DNA of 64,000 nucleotides from Ypsolopha sequella. Lineage: Eukaryota; Arthropoda; Insecta; Lepidoptera; Ypsolophidae. Below are positions 9,815 through 21,285 of the stretch, in pieces. Within the stretch, counting starts at the first letter, position 1; the number at the start of each line of letters is the position of its first letter. The position numbers and the translations under genes are program-made. The notes below the pieces were generated by a model, which made no database searches, was not told the origin of the DNA, and worked only from the letters and a program-made list of their open reading frames with translations. The stretch is taken from assembly GCA_934047225.1 (NCBI GenBank), contig OW203986.1:23129221-23193220 (forward strand), read 5' to 3'.

Positions 9815-10210
9815 TTTCAATGCATGTGCTCGTAAAGGCCCACTTTTTATGCATCAAAACCGAGCAGAAAGTCGATTATTTTGCCCTAGGGCTTTAATAT
9901 ATATATTTTTTTTCATTTGTTTGCAATGGTTGGCTAACCTGCAGCCTTTCCTGTGTACCATAGATGTTATACTTTTTTTTTTCCACTGTTTAACGGCTCT
10001 GGATACAATTGTTTTGAGCCAATTACAATTTAAAGTTCACAAAATTATATTTGTTTTATTTCCTCACACTATGCATTGAAAAACGTAGTATGATACACGG
10101 GCGTAAAAGCAATAAATTACTCGGTTACGTTTAAAACACTCGCTACGCTCGTGTTTTAAATCGTCCTCGTAATTTATTCCTTTGCGCCCTAGTAGCATAA
10201 ACTACTATTA
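9815..10210 (-). mobile_element. Non-autonomous element E, copy 1
   Basis: Read on the minus strand it begins TAGTTTATGCTACTAGGGCG and ends at the TGCATTGAA block. It contains a perfect palindrome centred on CTCGCTACGCTCG (about 10134-10157), the block CGCCCGTGTATCATACTACG, CTATGGTACACAGGAAAGGC and CGACTTTCTGCTCGGTTTTG. Other copies are at 11936, 38757 and 54535. Subterminal TAGTTTATGCTACAAGGGCG pairs imperfectly with CGCCCGTGTATCATACTA. No protein is encoded. Confidence 0.7.
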
Positions 10211-10813
10211 TATTCTCTGGTATAATGTTTATTGGATCAACCCGTTGCTATGCCGCAAGCGAAAATAGCTAGTGTAACGGTGTAACTAATCGGAACACAG
10301 TGACGGTGTACTTGTAAAACTTGAAGGTTATGAACAATTACCTGTGAAAGGCCTAGTGTTTTATAAACAGAAAAAATGTGAAAATTATTAAGTATATTCT
10401 AATGTTGGTACGTGGTTATGTGGATCGTTAGTTAAACCGTTGTAAGGCTCTGTGATATATATTTTAAATGTGATATATACAAAGATATATATGTTTTTCT
10501 TTTTTTCATTAACCCGAATTAGTGCTGTCTTGTATTTTCTTATCCCTTAGTTAAAGTAGATATAAGTCATTTGTATAGTATAAGTTTTATGTTAAAAAAA
10601 GACATGATCTTGAAAAAAGGGTGTACAAGTGTAAACTGTTTCGTGAGAGTTTATAGTTGGAAACATATCTAACATATCTGACATCCTCTCGGTGAATTAT
10701 GCTGCAGTCGCAGTCGGTGAACGTTTATTTGCCGGGTGAAGCAGAGTGGATTATCTACGAGTAGAGCAACTTTCGATACTTATGTACAATAAACGTAATC
10801 TTCGAAAATATTA
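10211..10813. other. Unassigned
   Basis: AT-rich; contains a GATATAT-rich stretch at 10450-10490. A 21-codon frame at about 10698 is not supported by other signals. Confidence 0.4.
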
Positions 10814-11112
10814 AAACCGGCCAAGTGCGAGTCGGAATCACGCACGAAGGGTTCCGTACCATTAAAAAAACACAAAAAACATGTCTGTTGCATGGGAGCC
10901 CCCTTAAATATTTATTTTATTCTGGTTTTTAGTATTTGTTGTTATAGTGGCAACTTTACAAGTGAAAATTGCAACTTTCCAACTATCACGGTTCATGAGA
11001 TACAGCCTGGTGACAGATGGACAGACGGACAGACAGACGGAGAGACGGACAGACAGACGGACAGCGCAGTCTTAGTAATAGGGTGCCGTTCGGTTACCCT
11101 TTGGGTACGGAA

Positions 11113-11638
11113 TAGGGTTGCCAGATATTTTTTGATCCTGTAAGGGACAAATGCTAAAGGCAAAAAAAAAACGGGATTCGAAATTTTTCCCCGGGACAAA
11201 TGAAAAACATGTATTTTACGTTCTTATTTTTATGTGCTTTTATTGCTAGTTATATTTTAAAGAAAATCGTTAAGTTTGATTTCTCATATTTTATCAAATC
11301 CAGGGTACGTCAGTCCATTTCAATGCCATCTGCGAAAAAATCCTCTCTACAAAGCAATTGGAACAAGGGATACTGAAGATAAACGATATAATGAGAAAAA
11401 TGTTGGGAATTTCATTCCTGGAAAACCTTTCCATTATTTTCTTCCACTTTTTCATTGCACCTATACTTTGGTCATCAAACAACATTTAAATTTCTAGGAT
11501 TTTTTAATAATTTGAAATATATTGAAATAATTCGGTCATGCGCGACGCGGTGCCTAATATTAATCGAATAATGTTGAAATACGGGACAGCATCGGTCCCG
11601 GCGGGACTTTTAAAAATACGGGACGTCTGGCAACCCTA
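11113..11638. mobile_element. hAT-type element (TAGGGTTGCC family), member 2
   Basis: 526 bp, ends TAGGGTTGCCAGATA and GTCTGGCAACCCTA, with a perfect 8-bp duplication GTACGGAA at 11105-11112 and 11639-11646. Subterminal zones repeat CGGGACA and the complement TCCCG. Unlike the other three members it keeps a recognisable piece of transposase on the minus strand (11294-11485), which ties the family to hAT by protein as well as by duplication length. Confidence 0.88.
11294..11485 (-). pseudogene. hAT transposase C-terminal dimerisation domain, fragment
   Basis: A 63-codon minus-strand frame contains the hATC-type segment ERFSRNEIPNIFLIISFIFS followed by IPCSNCFVERIFSQMALKWT. The arrangement of a hydrophobic helix, then S-N/A-x-x-x-E-R-x-F-S, is the conserved dimerisation and catalytic-core signature of hAT transposases. 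The N-terminal zinc finger and the DDE residues upstream are missing, so it cannot encode an active enzyme. It marks member 2 as an internal deletion derivative of an autonomous parent. Confidence 0.72.
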
Positions 11639-11935
11639 GTACGGAACCCTAAAAAATATAGCTAAGTCTTTTTAACTGATCTTAAAAAATATTAGTCTCT
11701 TATTTAGGTAATTCGCTACGTGATATTTTTAGTTACCTTATCTGAAATCAGGAATTAGTTGTGTCGGTATAACAAACTTCGATATCTTGATTAAACAAGT
11801 TGAACTGATAAAATGTGTGATAATAATAATTGCGATAATTACATGCATAACAACACACCTGTTGCTTCGGATTTTTTATTTATAGGTATAGTCAGATTTG
11901 AAAACAGCGCTTCCCGACCACCTTTTCTCTTATAG

Positions 11936-12265
11936 TTGTTTATGCTACAAGGGCGAAAAGAAGTAATTTATTGCTCTTACGCCCGTGTATCATAGTACGT
12001 TTTTCAACGTATAGTGTGAGGAAATAAAACAAATACCTACATAATAATCTTGTGAACTTTAAATTATGATTGGCTCAAAAGGACTGAATTAATTAAAAAA
12101 GTATAGCATTTATGGTACACAGGAAAGGTTGCAGGTGAGCCAACTTCTCGTAAATAAATTTTAAAAATAATAATAATAACGCCCTTGGGCAAAATAATCG
12201 ACTTTCTGTTCTGTTTTGATGCATAAAAAGTGAGCCTTTACGAGCACTTGCATTGAAAAATATTA
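11936..12265 (+). mobile_element. Non-autonomous element E, copy 2
   Basis: Runs from TGTTTATGCTACAAGGGCG to GAGCACTTGCATTGAAAAAT. It lacks the inner ACTCGCTACGCTCGTG palindrome present in copies 1 and 4, having a short form AAGAAGTAATTTATTGCTCT at that place. Confidence 0.7.
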
Positions 12266-12299
12266 AATAGTGAAACTATAGTCAGGTACCTACAATCTA

Positions 12300-12620
12300 A
12301 CTAATAATCGTCCCTACCTGTCATGTAACCAAGAGGTCGTAGATTCGAATCGGCCCGGCACTCCCAAAAAGATTCGGTCGATCGTTTATCGTTCGAGCAT
12401 ACGTCCATCATCTCTGACGCACGCATAGAGAGTGTGATAGAGATTAAGGAGATTACCGTCGCCAAATTAGCAGCTCGATGTTTTTCTGTACGAATATCGA
12501 TGGAAACCACATTGAAATAACGTTCAGATCAGCGCAAAATGCGTGGTGGCTGTTACGACGCTCGCTGCGTCCTTGATAGGGCGAAATACGAGAAAATAAT
12601 ACTTTTCACCTGGACGTGAT
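12300..12620 (+). repeat. tRNA-related dispersed repeat B, copy 1
   Basis: Begins with a tRNA-like 3' half (CTGTCATGTAACCAAGAGGT and AGATTCGAATCGGCCCGG), then CACTCCCAAAAAGATTCGGT and CGATCGTTTATCG, then GTGGTGGCTGTTACGACGCT and a GAGAAAATAATACTTTTCAC end. Parts recur at 1305, 21930 (minus) and 49285. It looks like a tRNA-derived SINE or a composite that captured one. No box A is present. Confidence 0.5.
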
Positions 12621-12984
12621 TGTTTGATTGAATAATCCTATGTTACATTTATAGCTATCAAGTTTATCTATTTATCAAAGCATAAATGAATTAAATCGAC
12701 CAAACTGCTTAGCAGCAGTAGGGAATTCAAGCCAAAATACACCATCCAGTTAAAACAATTTTTCATATAGAAGTTTTGGTGGTACGAAAAAGAAAAATAT
12801 TGCATATGTTTTCCTAGAGTTGATAATCCATAATACATTTTTTTCAATATTTTTGGTTTGGCCATAAAAGAGGAGTAGGCTTTAGAAAGTACCTATTTGG
12901 CGATATTATATACGACCGAACGATATTCGATCGAATTTTGTCACTTCGGAGTAGGCCCTGGATCGAGGATTTTTTTCAAAATAT
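12621..12984. other. Unassigned
   Basis: AT-rich, no supported feature. GAACGATATTCGATCGAATT near 12915 recurs at 49918, suggesting a diverged tail of repeat B. Confidence 0.35.
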
Positions 12985-13072
12985 GTATTTACTTGAAATT
13001 TGTTTCTGATTGATTTCTACTTTGTAACGCACTCTAATAATAATTATAGTATCCAAGGCAACGGATTTCATT
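12985..13072 (-). repeat. Tail fragment of the tRNA-related foldback
   Basis: TTGTTTCTGATTGATTTCTA, then GCACTCTAATAATAATTATA and GTATCCAAGG, are the complement of the left arm and its flank at 3880-3960. The tRNA-like part is absent. Confidence 0.55.
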
Positions 13073-13269
13073 ATAAGCATTGTCTATCAAATCCCCATAG
13101 CTAAACTTCTAAAACATTTTTTTTTATTTTTTTTTCAGAGAATATTCGCCATTTTAGGACATAGTTTTCATTGTTTTGGTATATAAAATAACCATTATAT
13201 TTTTATGATTTTTTAAATAATTGTTGGATATGACGTCACTTGAGAATTTTAGAGATTATACTGATTATG

Positions 13270-13540
13270 ATGTGTGATTGATTGTCATCCATCTGTCAAA
13301 TCAGTCGGAAGCAAATTATTATAAATTTATCTTGATAGCAAAGGACACATTTCTAAACAGCCATTTCTCAAGTGACGTGACACGAAGGCAAATGGAAGTT
13401 GCAGCTTTTTCGTAAAAAATTCATCGTCATGATGTTTTTTAGACCACAAGCTCTAAAGTACGACTTATTAAACCAAAATCTCGAAATGGTTTTCGAATTA
13501 ACACACCTTAACATAATTTAACCTATGCGAATTTAAAACC
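13270..13540 (+). repeat. Dispersed repeat C, copy 1
   Basis: Shares CATCTGTCA, AAATCAGTCGGAAG, GGACACATTTCTA, GAAGTTGCAGCTTTTTCGT and TCGAATTAACACACCTTAAC with 59937-60200 in the same order and strand, roughly 80 percent alike by eye. Family unknown. Confidence 0.65.
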
Positions 13541-13572
13541 TTAAAGAAAGACTCATTCATGACCCAGGAATG

Positions 13573-14097
13573 AATAGTATAATCGGATCGATATATACCT
13601 AAAGTTGAAAAAATCCTTGAAAAAATTTGTTGGTGTGGAGTCGGATTCTTGTAATATTATTTACTTTGATAGTGAAAATTACGGAAATTACGGCATTGCT
13701 TAAAGCGTTACGATGATGTACCTTATACTTAATAGATATTACCGTAAATTTATATTATTTAGAAATTGTATACAATTCCTAGGAAATTTATAAAATGCCA
13801 AGCTGATTTATCTATTTGTTTATTTTATTTTATTTTTGATCGATCGGCCTTTTGTTTTGCCTTTTGCTCTGTTCGGCCTAAATAAGCTTGGCAATTTCCT
13901 AAAAATTGTAATAAATTCCTATTTTTTTTTTTGATTGCTGGTAACATATCTATTAAGTATTACATTATCGTAACGTTTTAAGTAATTCCCTAATTCCGGG
14001 ATTTTTACAATCAAAATAATATTATAAGAAGCCGACTCCACACCTACAAACCTTCTCAGTTTTTCCAACTTTATGTATATATCGATCTGATTATCCT
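13573..14097. mobile_element. Long inverted-repeat (foldback) element, about 230-bp arms
   Basis: Left arm from AATCGGATCGATATATAC and right arm ending GTATATATCGATCTGATTAT pair over almost their whole length, including TGTGGAGTCGG and CCGACTCCACA and the AACGTTACGATAATG and CGTTACGATGATG pair. The roughly 80-bp centre is T-rich (13800-13880). A transcript would form a long double-stranded stem. Single copy here. Confidence 0.7.
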
Positions 14098-15053
14098 ATC
14101 CCTGTAATCATGACTCATCACAACACGAAATTATTGATTTTTGTACTGCGTTGTACGGTTGACTGGCATATTAGTTATTATTGTATAACACTGTTGTATT
14201 ATGCAACAAATGTAACAGCTTAATGGCATGCCATGTAATATTTGTAATTGCTACTGGAAAATTACTTAAATGCTAAATGCTGACGATCCGAGAATTATAT
14301 CAAGAAGCTATGTAGATTTTCTGAAAGGAAAAAAAAAATCGAACAAATCTTAGCTATTGATAGAAATACAAATGGAAATATATTTATTTGCCTCAACATA
14401 TAAACAAAAATTCCAAAATATTTAGACGAGTATGCGGCAAACGGGGCTAACTCAGCATTCGCTGAAAGTTGCAAGCTAAGCAACTTTACAGACAGCAGAC
14501 AGTTTAACTACGACTGACCAATCATATGTGCTATATTCGTATGTCTAACTTTGTTTGCTAATGAATGTCTACAACCCAGAAGCTATTTATATGGCTTGCT
14601 TGACCTTAATACAACTGCGGATTCATTTGATTGAGGCTTTAGGGGGCAATAACAAGCCGAGTGTGGACAACTTTGCATATAAATAGCACGGAAATGAACG
14701 GTACGATTTGGGATTTCCAGAGAAGTACGAACGCATGGATAGCTTCATCCAAGTTATGTCCTGGCTGGATTTTCAGATAGGAGAACCCTTTTATGGCTCT
14801 TTGTTTTGGAAATTGATACTTGTCGTTGTTGGTTCTTGATGGAACATTTGAAACATCTTGTAAATAAAACGCATTCTTGGTAACTGTTCCACTTTTATAT
14901 CTATATTTATTGTTTTATTGACAAGATCTTTGTTTTGGGCTGTTCAAATTTAGCAATAAAACACAGGTATCCTTTAAAATGTTTGAATAATGTAGCTACT
15001 TTATTTAAAAGGAAATATTTTGGAAAATCTTACCTAGCAATATCAAGACTGGG
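14098..15053. other. Unassigned
   Basis: No coding frame, repeat partner or RNA gene was recognised. There is a poly(A) run at about 14328. Confidence 0.4.
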
Positions 15054-15309
15054 TTATACAACGTGTAACAGAAAGGTGTAACCATATTTGAAGAGCTTAT
15101 TCAGTCAATGATAGAACAACTTTTACTATGGAACAAAACCTGTGTCTCGAAAAAAATATAGAAAATTGCAACGCCGCTCGGCCGAAATGTATTGAAGGGC
15201 AGATTTCTTTTGTTACATTTCAGGGTTGGCTCCATAATAAAAGTTGTTCTAAACCATTGACTGAATAAGCTATTCAAATATGGTTACACCTTTCTGTTAC
15301 ACGTTGTAG
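15054..15309. mobile_element. Foldback MITE F, copy 1
   Basis: Ends TATACAACGTGTAACAGAAA and TTTCTGTTACACGTTGTA; the arms continue through GGTGTAACCATATTTGA and TTCAGTCAATG. A second copy is at 34344-34562 and a partial one at 56230. No coding sequence. Confidence 0.75.
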
Positions 15310-16540
15310 AATGGCTTATGCAAGTTAGTCACTTCCACCAATAGGATTTACAGCACTACCATAACAACTCTTCAGAGTGGCCTCAAGTTGCACCAGAAAA
15401 TGACGCATCAAACAAAACTAAGACGTCGTATCAAAATGTCTGAGGTCAGACACCTCTTCAGAGTTCTAGAGGCTTGGCGATGTCAACATCACTAATGTGA
15501 TGATGCAAATACCAGTTAGACTTAACCAGTGAACTTTAAAACAAGGGAATAAAATTGGTTTTTGATTGGAAGTTGGCTGGAGTTCATCCAATTGGCGCTG
15601 ATGTACTATGCGTGTTTCTGCGAAGTCGGACGTCAAGTAAAGGAAACGTAAACAGCCTAGTGCGTTGGTTAGACGAAGTGACCCCGGTGTTTATGATTTC
15701 TTTGCATTAGGTACTGTCGATGCAAGATCCACAAGCACACTTTTCGTCCTTATTGCAATGGTAATATGAACGAAAATGAGTCAGCGGCAATTTCTTGGAG
15801 GGTCCATTAACGTAGCGTGAGAGAAGTCGGAATGTGTTCGTAATGACGTAGGTTAAACAATAATCGATCGACAGTGTGGGTTTCTAGAACGCTACCTACA
15901 TAGTTACTTTAGGTATTCGTAGAATTTTCATACATGTTTAATTTGATAATGATATGGTTAATGTGTCATTTCCCTTATTATAGGAAGACTCTACTCTAAT
16001 TATTTTGGTACAACCTACATGTAGGTATCTCGAATAACATATTTATCAAAGTGCAGCTCACCTATGTAGCAGGCAGACAACTGTTTATTTTCGCGCGATG
16101 GAAAACTTATGGTTACATAAAAAGAAGAGTGAATGCGGGAAAAAGAGTAAACAACGAACGAAATTAGTTCGTTGAGAGTACATACTTGAGAGTGAACTTT
16201 CCACTCCTTTATGAGCAGCCAAAATAATACTGCAAAGGCATTAGCAAAATTGAAGGTGCGTAATAAAGTATTGGATTCTACATATTATGTTTAATGGTCG
16301 TGAATGTATGGCAAGAAAAGCACAAAAGTGGAGTAGGTAAATGTAGTGGAAAGTGTTTCTTACAGAGTAAGCGTGGCTTGGCGTTGAATAATAGAGTGCA
16401 AAATATCGACAGAAAAAATGGTTGTGCCCTAAAAGAATATGAAGTGAATAGAGGAAAAATAATGCTTCGGTGGTTGTAGATATAAAGAAGATTGGAAAAA
16501 AAAGGATGACCTAAGTATATATTATGCGCAAGTGGATGGT
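15310..16540. other. Unassigned
   Basis: The most repeat-poor kilobase of the left half. Several short frames at 16200-16500 lack support. Bases 16430-16475, with ATAATGCTTCGGTGG, could be an upstream part of the retroelement tail that begins at 16541. Confidence 0.35.
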
Positions 16541-16660
16541 AGAGTTCAATGGGGTGGCCCTAGAAGAGAAGGACGTATGCCCACCAAATTGGCAACGTCT
16601 AAAAGAATTCCGCATCCGTCAAAAACAGCCGTAACAGAAGAGCATATATTATACTACCTG
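16541..16660 (+). pseudogene. Non-LTR retrotransposon protein tail, fragment
   Basis: One frame reads PRRTYAHQIGNV, stop, then a continuation ending NSRNRRAYI. This is the same order as PRRTYVDLIGDILKK...STRNRRACM at 34863-35110. The GRPRR-type, NRRACM-type tail is one I associate with C-terminal ends of insect non-LTR reverse transcriptases. It is broken by at least one stop. Confidence 0.4.
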
Positions 16661-16679
16661 TTACTTGTAGAGTTCTTCG

Positions 16680-17085
16680 GTTGAAATTACTCGTCACGAT
16701 TGCCGTTGCATTTGGCTCTTGTCGGTGTAGCTCTCTCCTTCAGTTCTTGGTATAACATGACTTTAGCCTTTTCTTTTAATTGGTTGACATAGCTCCACCT
16801 TCGTCTTCCTCTTCATCTCTTTCCTTCTATTATTTCCTCTACTATGTTTGTTGTAAAGTTGTCGTGTCCAACCATCTTTCCTCTTTTATTCTCTATTGTT
16901 TCTGTAATCCTTCTCCTCTGTCCTACTCTTCTTAGAACTTCTTCATTCGTTACTTTTTCTGACCAGCTTATCCTTTCCATTCTCCGTCAACACCACATCT
17001 CAAACGCATCTCTCTCTCTATCTCTTTGTATCATATACGTAGTCCAGGTTTCGCTGCCATATAGAACCATACTCTATAATAATAT
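16680..17085 (-). pseudogene. Reverse transcriptase C-terminal fragment of a non-LTR retrotransposon
   Basis: On the minus strand, from about 17075 leftwards, the frames read SMVLYGSETWTTYMIQRDRE, then FEMWC, RRMERISWSEKVTNEEVLRR, VGQRRRITETIENKRGKMVG and a YQELKERA end. The series LYGSETW, EMWCWRRM, ISW.EKVTNEEVL is a conserved post-RT segment found in many insect LINE proteins. At least one frameshift (near CGTTTGAGATGTGG) and a stop (after IIEGKR) break it, and the RT catalytic motifs are outside, so it is a 5'-truncated dead copy. Its tail (GACGAGTAATTTCAACC) recurs at 19528-19560. Confidence 0.75.
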
Positions 17086-19083
17086 GTATGTATTTATAAA
17101 TACTTCCGATCAATTATGTGCAAAATTATAATCGTTTCTTCGGACTGCCTCCTATAATTCTTATCTGGAACAGCGAGTTCTTGTTGTCAGTGAACGATAT
17201 CAAACGTTCAGCTGAAATGATGCAAATTGTTTTCAATTTGTGTTTGATAACCTCACAGATAGTTGCTAGTAAACGAGGTGACGATATATAAATACATTAT
17301 TATCTATTAGCATTACCGAAATTATTGTGCGTGCATACAATTGTAATTAGATATTAATTTAGTATCTAATCAATAATTAAAATAATTAAATTAAAACTAC
17401 CAAAAATATAAAATATAAAAATATATACATATTGTAGCATTCGCTACAAGTATTCAACCTTTTTATATATTTTTAGTCTTTCTTTATCGTTGGCTGCTTT
17501 TCTGAATTTTCGAATTCAAATAGTTAGAATATTCTTGTCAGATTTTTTTGTTATTTTTCTGATATCAGAGAAGATCGTGACAGAGGAAAGAAATCACTTT
17601 TGTAAAATAACAAATTTAATATTTAAAATATAGAAACAGAGCGCAATTGCCCTGAGCATTGTGTAAGCCAGTTTTCCTGCATTTCCCGGTAAGTTTTGTG
17701 TAATTTTGGTTTCATTCTCTGAAAATCCTTTTTGTCCCGTTTCCAATACGTTAACTTCCTTTCCCTCGTTTCATAAGCATGTCTTGACGCCGTTGTTTTA
17801 TTTCTTTACAGCGACCCTTCGGGATTATTTTTAAAGGGTTTCTGGGTCTCCCCAGTCTGATTATCCCATCCGCCATCTCGTACGGTTGTACCTATTGAGG
17901 CCGGATGTAAGGACCACGTCCCTGGTGAGCTAAAGCTTCCGATACTAAAATTGAAATCGCCAAGCTTCATCGACTGCTCCCGGGAACACCGGAAACTCCC
18001 AAAGTCACGAAGAGACCCTTACCAGGTTTTTAATATCTGTAGCTTAATATTCAGCATCGATTATTTTTATTCCTTAGTGTAAAGCTAGATAACGATTGCT
18101 CGTAACACCTTATTATTACGTTTTTCTTTCGGATCAAGAGTTATCAAAACTTCCGTGAAATCTTAGTTTAAAGGATCCTATAAACTAGTGTCGACAACCA
18201 AATTTAAAATCCATTATTTTATGAATAAATGCGTCGTTCAAGCTAAAAGGAAATTAAAATCCTAAATAAGTGGAATTTGACATAATAATTTTTTTTGATC
18301 TAAGAATTTCCTTTATACCGATACTCCTCTGATATTATTGTTCTTTTGTACCATATTTTTCTCACTTCGGTTTTGTTATTTTTGTGTTTTGTTATTTAAA
18401 TTATACGGTTTATTCATCCAGGTTTACCTCTTTTTTTGGCTGTCACCAGGCTTGCCTGGTGGCAGTCCAAATTTAATTCGAAATTACGTTCGTTAGTATG
18501 TAGTGGCGGAAAATAATAAATAATTTTTTTTTAAAAATAACGCTACAATATGTCTTACACGGCGGCGTAAAGGATTAATTTATATTCTTGCATTTCTCCT
18601 AGTTTGTGTAAAACTATTTGTTATAAGTACATAAGTGTAATATTCGTTGTATCACTGCGCCCTTTTGAAGCCAATCATTTCAGAATGAGCACTAAGGTGG
18701 GATAAGATTGCATCGAAGACTTTGTCTCGGTGCCTCACTTGCTTGTCGTTACAAACTGGACCAAGACAAAAAAGTTAGACATCATAACATCCGAAATTAA
18801 GAAGTGTTTATGTCTAGCAGCGGTCTCAATGGCAGATTTTCACCAGATAAGCAGCAATTTTCTTTTGTAATGGGCGACCTGTCTTTGGGCTTACCCTTCT
18901 GTACGATCAAAATCGGGAGGCTCCAAGATACGAAGGGGCTGTAAGAATTTTTTGGCGCTTTTTCATCCACATTCCTATTCATCATGAAAATCTAAATCAC
19001 TGTTTAAATTCCGTCCAGCTAACTTGTTCAAGGATCTAACTAAAGCCATGACTAAGGTAAGTAGCTACCTACAGCTAAAGAAA
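17086..19083. other. Unassigned, with two exon-like segments
   Basis: AT-rich spacer. 17812-17924 lies between TTTATTTCTTTACAG and CTG|GTGAGC but all three frames contain stops, so at best it is a UTR exon. 19013-19056 ends at the consensus donor AAG|GTAAGT and reads ANLFKDLTKAMTK in one frame. Neither is called as a gene. 18840-18980 has an open minus-strand frame without recognised similarity. Confidence 0.3.
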
Positions 19084-19515
19084 AAAACCGGTCAAGTGCG
19101 AGTCAGTCTCGCGTACCTAGGGTTCCGTTATGGTGATGATAAATTTAATTTTGTATTTTTTTTGGTGAATTTCTAAGCCGCTTTATTTTTCCTGTAATCT
19201 TTACGTAAATACATATTACATTTATATTTTTCGGTCCACCAGTTTTGGAGATAAGGGGGGGAGACATACATTTTTATGATTTTTCAAGGATTTCTTGAAA
19301 AAGATGCAATTAAATATAGCCAAACTATATATTTTTGCAATATTTTTAACAGTTTCAAACTTTCATATTTTTTTTTACACCGTGATATGTGGGCAAATTA
19401 TTGTATGCCTGCTAAAGTTATGAGGCTGTGACATACGGACGGACGGACGGACAATGGAGTCTCACCATAAAGGTTCCTTTTGTACCTTTCAGATACTATG
19501 GAACCCTAAAAACAT
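19084..19515 (+). repeat. GGCCAAGTGCGAGT repeat, long subtype (II), complete
   Basis: Head AACCGGTCAAGTGCGAGTCA, CTAGGGTTCCGT block, TTTTTTTGGTGAATTTCTAA, TTTTCGGTCCACCAGTTTTG, TTCAAGGATTTCTTGAAA, then the GACGGACGGACGGACAATGG step run and the tail AAGGTTCCTTTTGTACC...TATGGAACCCTAAAAA. About 430 bp. It is the reference copy for judging the broken ones at 2471, 7008, 22559 and 27905. Confidence 0.75.
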
Positions 19516-19527
19516 ATTGACGATCTT

Positions 19528-19700
19528 AGAAATTGGTTGTAGAAATTGCTCATCATGATTGCCGTTGCAAATTGTTGTCTGCAAAGCGATTCTCCGAAAC
19601 ACCATTCGGTCGGGCGATTGCGTTGTTGCGACCAAGTAAGCGCAAAATTATAGTCGTTTGGACTTTGTTCTGGATTTTGATTTGGAATGGCGAGTTTATT
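19528..19700 (-). repeat. Fragment related to the LINE tail at 16680
   Basis: GAAATTGCTCATCATGATTG then CCGTTGCA matches 16683-16710, and GCAAAATTATAGTCGTTT followed by TGGAATGGCGAGTTTA matches 17118-17175. The stretch between the two blocks differs, so this is a deleted or recombined copy. Confidence 0.45.
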
Positions 19701-20424
19701 TATTTCTTTATAAGTAAAGGTCCACCAACAGGTTAACCCCAAAAATAATTACACTAAATGACGTCATTACTATGTTTGGATGCAACCCAATTACAAGTAA
19801 ACACAGCATCCATTTTTAATGGGAACAGTTAATAAAAAAGTTAAGTTTACGACAAAAATTAAAAACAAAATAAAAGTAATGAAACAGCCCTGTTAAAGTA
19901 ATAAGACGCATAGCCAAATTTAAAAATGAAAGTTCAAGAGATTAAAAAAACCTATAAAAACCCTACTTAGAACCTTTGAACTGATAGCTGAACTGTGAGA
20001 ATGACCAATATAAGACGTATATAGAATTTGTGCTCACGACAAATTCTGGGGATGATACTAAAATAGCCCAGCGGGCCTATTATATTATGTATCTTTAGTT
20101 GCCAACTCAGGCCAACTGGATATACTATCGAATTCCGATTGTCTAAGGATATGTTCGCACTTGAAGTGACGACACAGTTCGTAAATAGTTCAATACCCAC
20201 TAAAGGCAATTTTGCAAGTTCAGCTTTTATCTATGTTTTTGATGATAGGCACCCAGTATGGGTGCGAGAGCGGGTAAATATAGGTACTTCAGTGTTACGC
20301 CAAATAAATCCCAACATTTTACATCTTTTTGTTACTATATGGAGTTGAAGTGAGAAATAAGCGATATTGTTGCCCTCCGGGTTAAAAAGACGCGCCGATT
20401 TAATAAATTATTTGTTTTTAAATA
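19701..20424. other. Unassigned
   Basis: No gene or repeat partner seen. Overlapping open frames on both strands at 19967-20348 lack codon bias and splice signals. Confidence 0.35.
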
Positions 20425-20659
20425 TATAAGGTCTTTCAATTTAAATGGAAAGTAATTTAGGAGGTGGTTCAGTATCGTTAATACATCACATTCCACTGCA
20501 AACTACTTTTTTTTGCGCGAACTTTTCTTCACTTGTCTATACAAACTGAGTCAGCTGATCGGACCACTGTGACCAAAGTGCTTTGCAGTGGAATATGATG
20601 TATTAACGATACTGAATCACCTCCTAAATTACTTTCCATTTAAATTGAAAGACCTTATA
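20425..20659. mobile_element. Foldback MITE G, copy 1
   Basis: Ends TATAAGGTCTTTCAATTTAA and TTAAATTGAAAGACCTTATA with arms of about 80 bp through CAGTATCGTTAATACATCA and CATTCCACTGCAAA. Copy 2 is at 48344-48609. TA is present at both outer edges. Confidence 0.8.
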
Positions 20660-21285
20660 AAAACTTATATTATAACCATAACTAATTGTTGGCGCTTTTC
20701 CATAGCCAGATACATCAAGTGAAGCTTGACTCTGTTTCAAATCCTGGGTTAGCCTTCTGTTGTGTCGATTCGGTCTGTATCCTTATTTTAAGCATCCTGT
20801 CTTTTTCTTTCTAGCGAGGGAGTTATATAGAGTCCTGAGTAAAGCGAGGGGTTCAAGCTGCCCAAGACAAAGACAGGCTTTATTCCAGAGGAGCATACTC
20901 TACTTTTCACACCTTCTGTGAGACAATAAAAAGCTCGACATTTTTTATCAAAATTAATAATTCAATAAAATTCACTGACAATCACAGCACCAAAAACCGT
21001 CTTTTGTTTCACATTCTTTGCAAACGCTTTTTTTCTTTTTGTTGAATTCTGCTTATGGTGGCCAGTTCGATTTTCGAACAAACCTCTTTACAATCCCATA
21101 TGGGCATTTGTTTTCCACGAGTTTCCACACGAATTTGACTTTCCAAATTTAAATCACTTCAATCCCTATGGATTTTCATATAACTTTATATCCCTTGAGA
21201 TATAATACGTTACTTTACGTTGAGGTTGCATGATATGTCATTGGACATTGTCGAGAGATGAGTATTAATTTACTCCCCATTCCAG
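20660..21285. other. Unassigned, one repeat fragment
   Basis: GTGTCGATTCGGTCTG at 20762 and TCTTTTTCTTTCT at 20800 resemble one arm of the small foldback inside 46704-46829. Nothing else is supported. Confidence 0.35.

Larger units (their letters stand above)
10814..11656 (+). repeat. GGCCAAGTGCGAGT repeat, subtype I, split by a hAT insertion
   Basis: Head AAAACCGGCCAAGTGCGAGT at 10814, GACAGACGGAC step run at 11010-11060, and the tail GGGTACGGAA at 11103-11112 that resumes as GTACGGAACCCTAAAAAA at 11639. The interruption is the 526-bp element at 11113-11638, so the host repeat was complete before the insertion. The open frame across the step run is an artefact of the repeat. Confidence 0.75.

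Noticed and set aside
10892..11199. Open frames with DGQTDGETDRQTD or complementary Ser/Val-rich repeats
   Set aside because: They are translations of the GACAGACGGACA step run of the dispersed repeat.
17812..17924. Exon with TTTCTTTACAG acceptor and CTG|GTGAGC donor
   Set aside because: All three frames contain stops, so it is not coding. A UTR exon cannot be excluded but is not supported.
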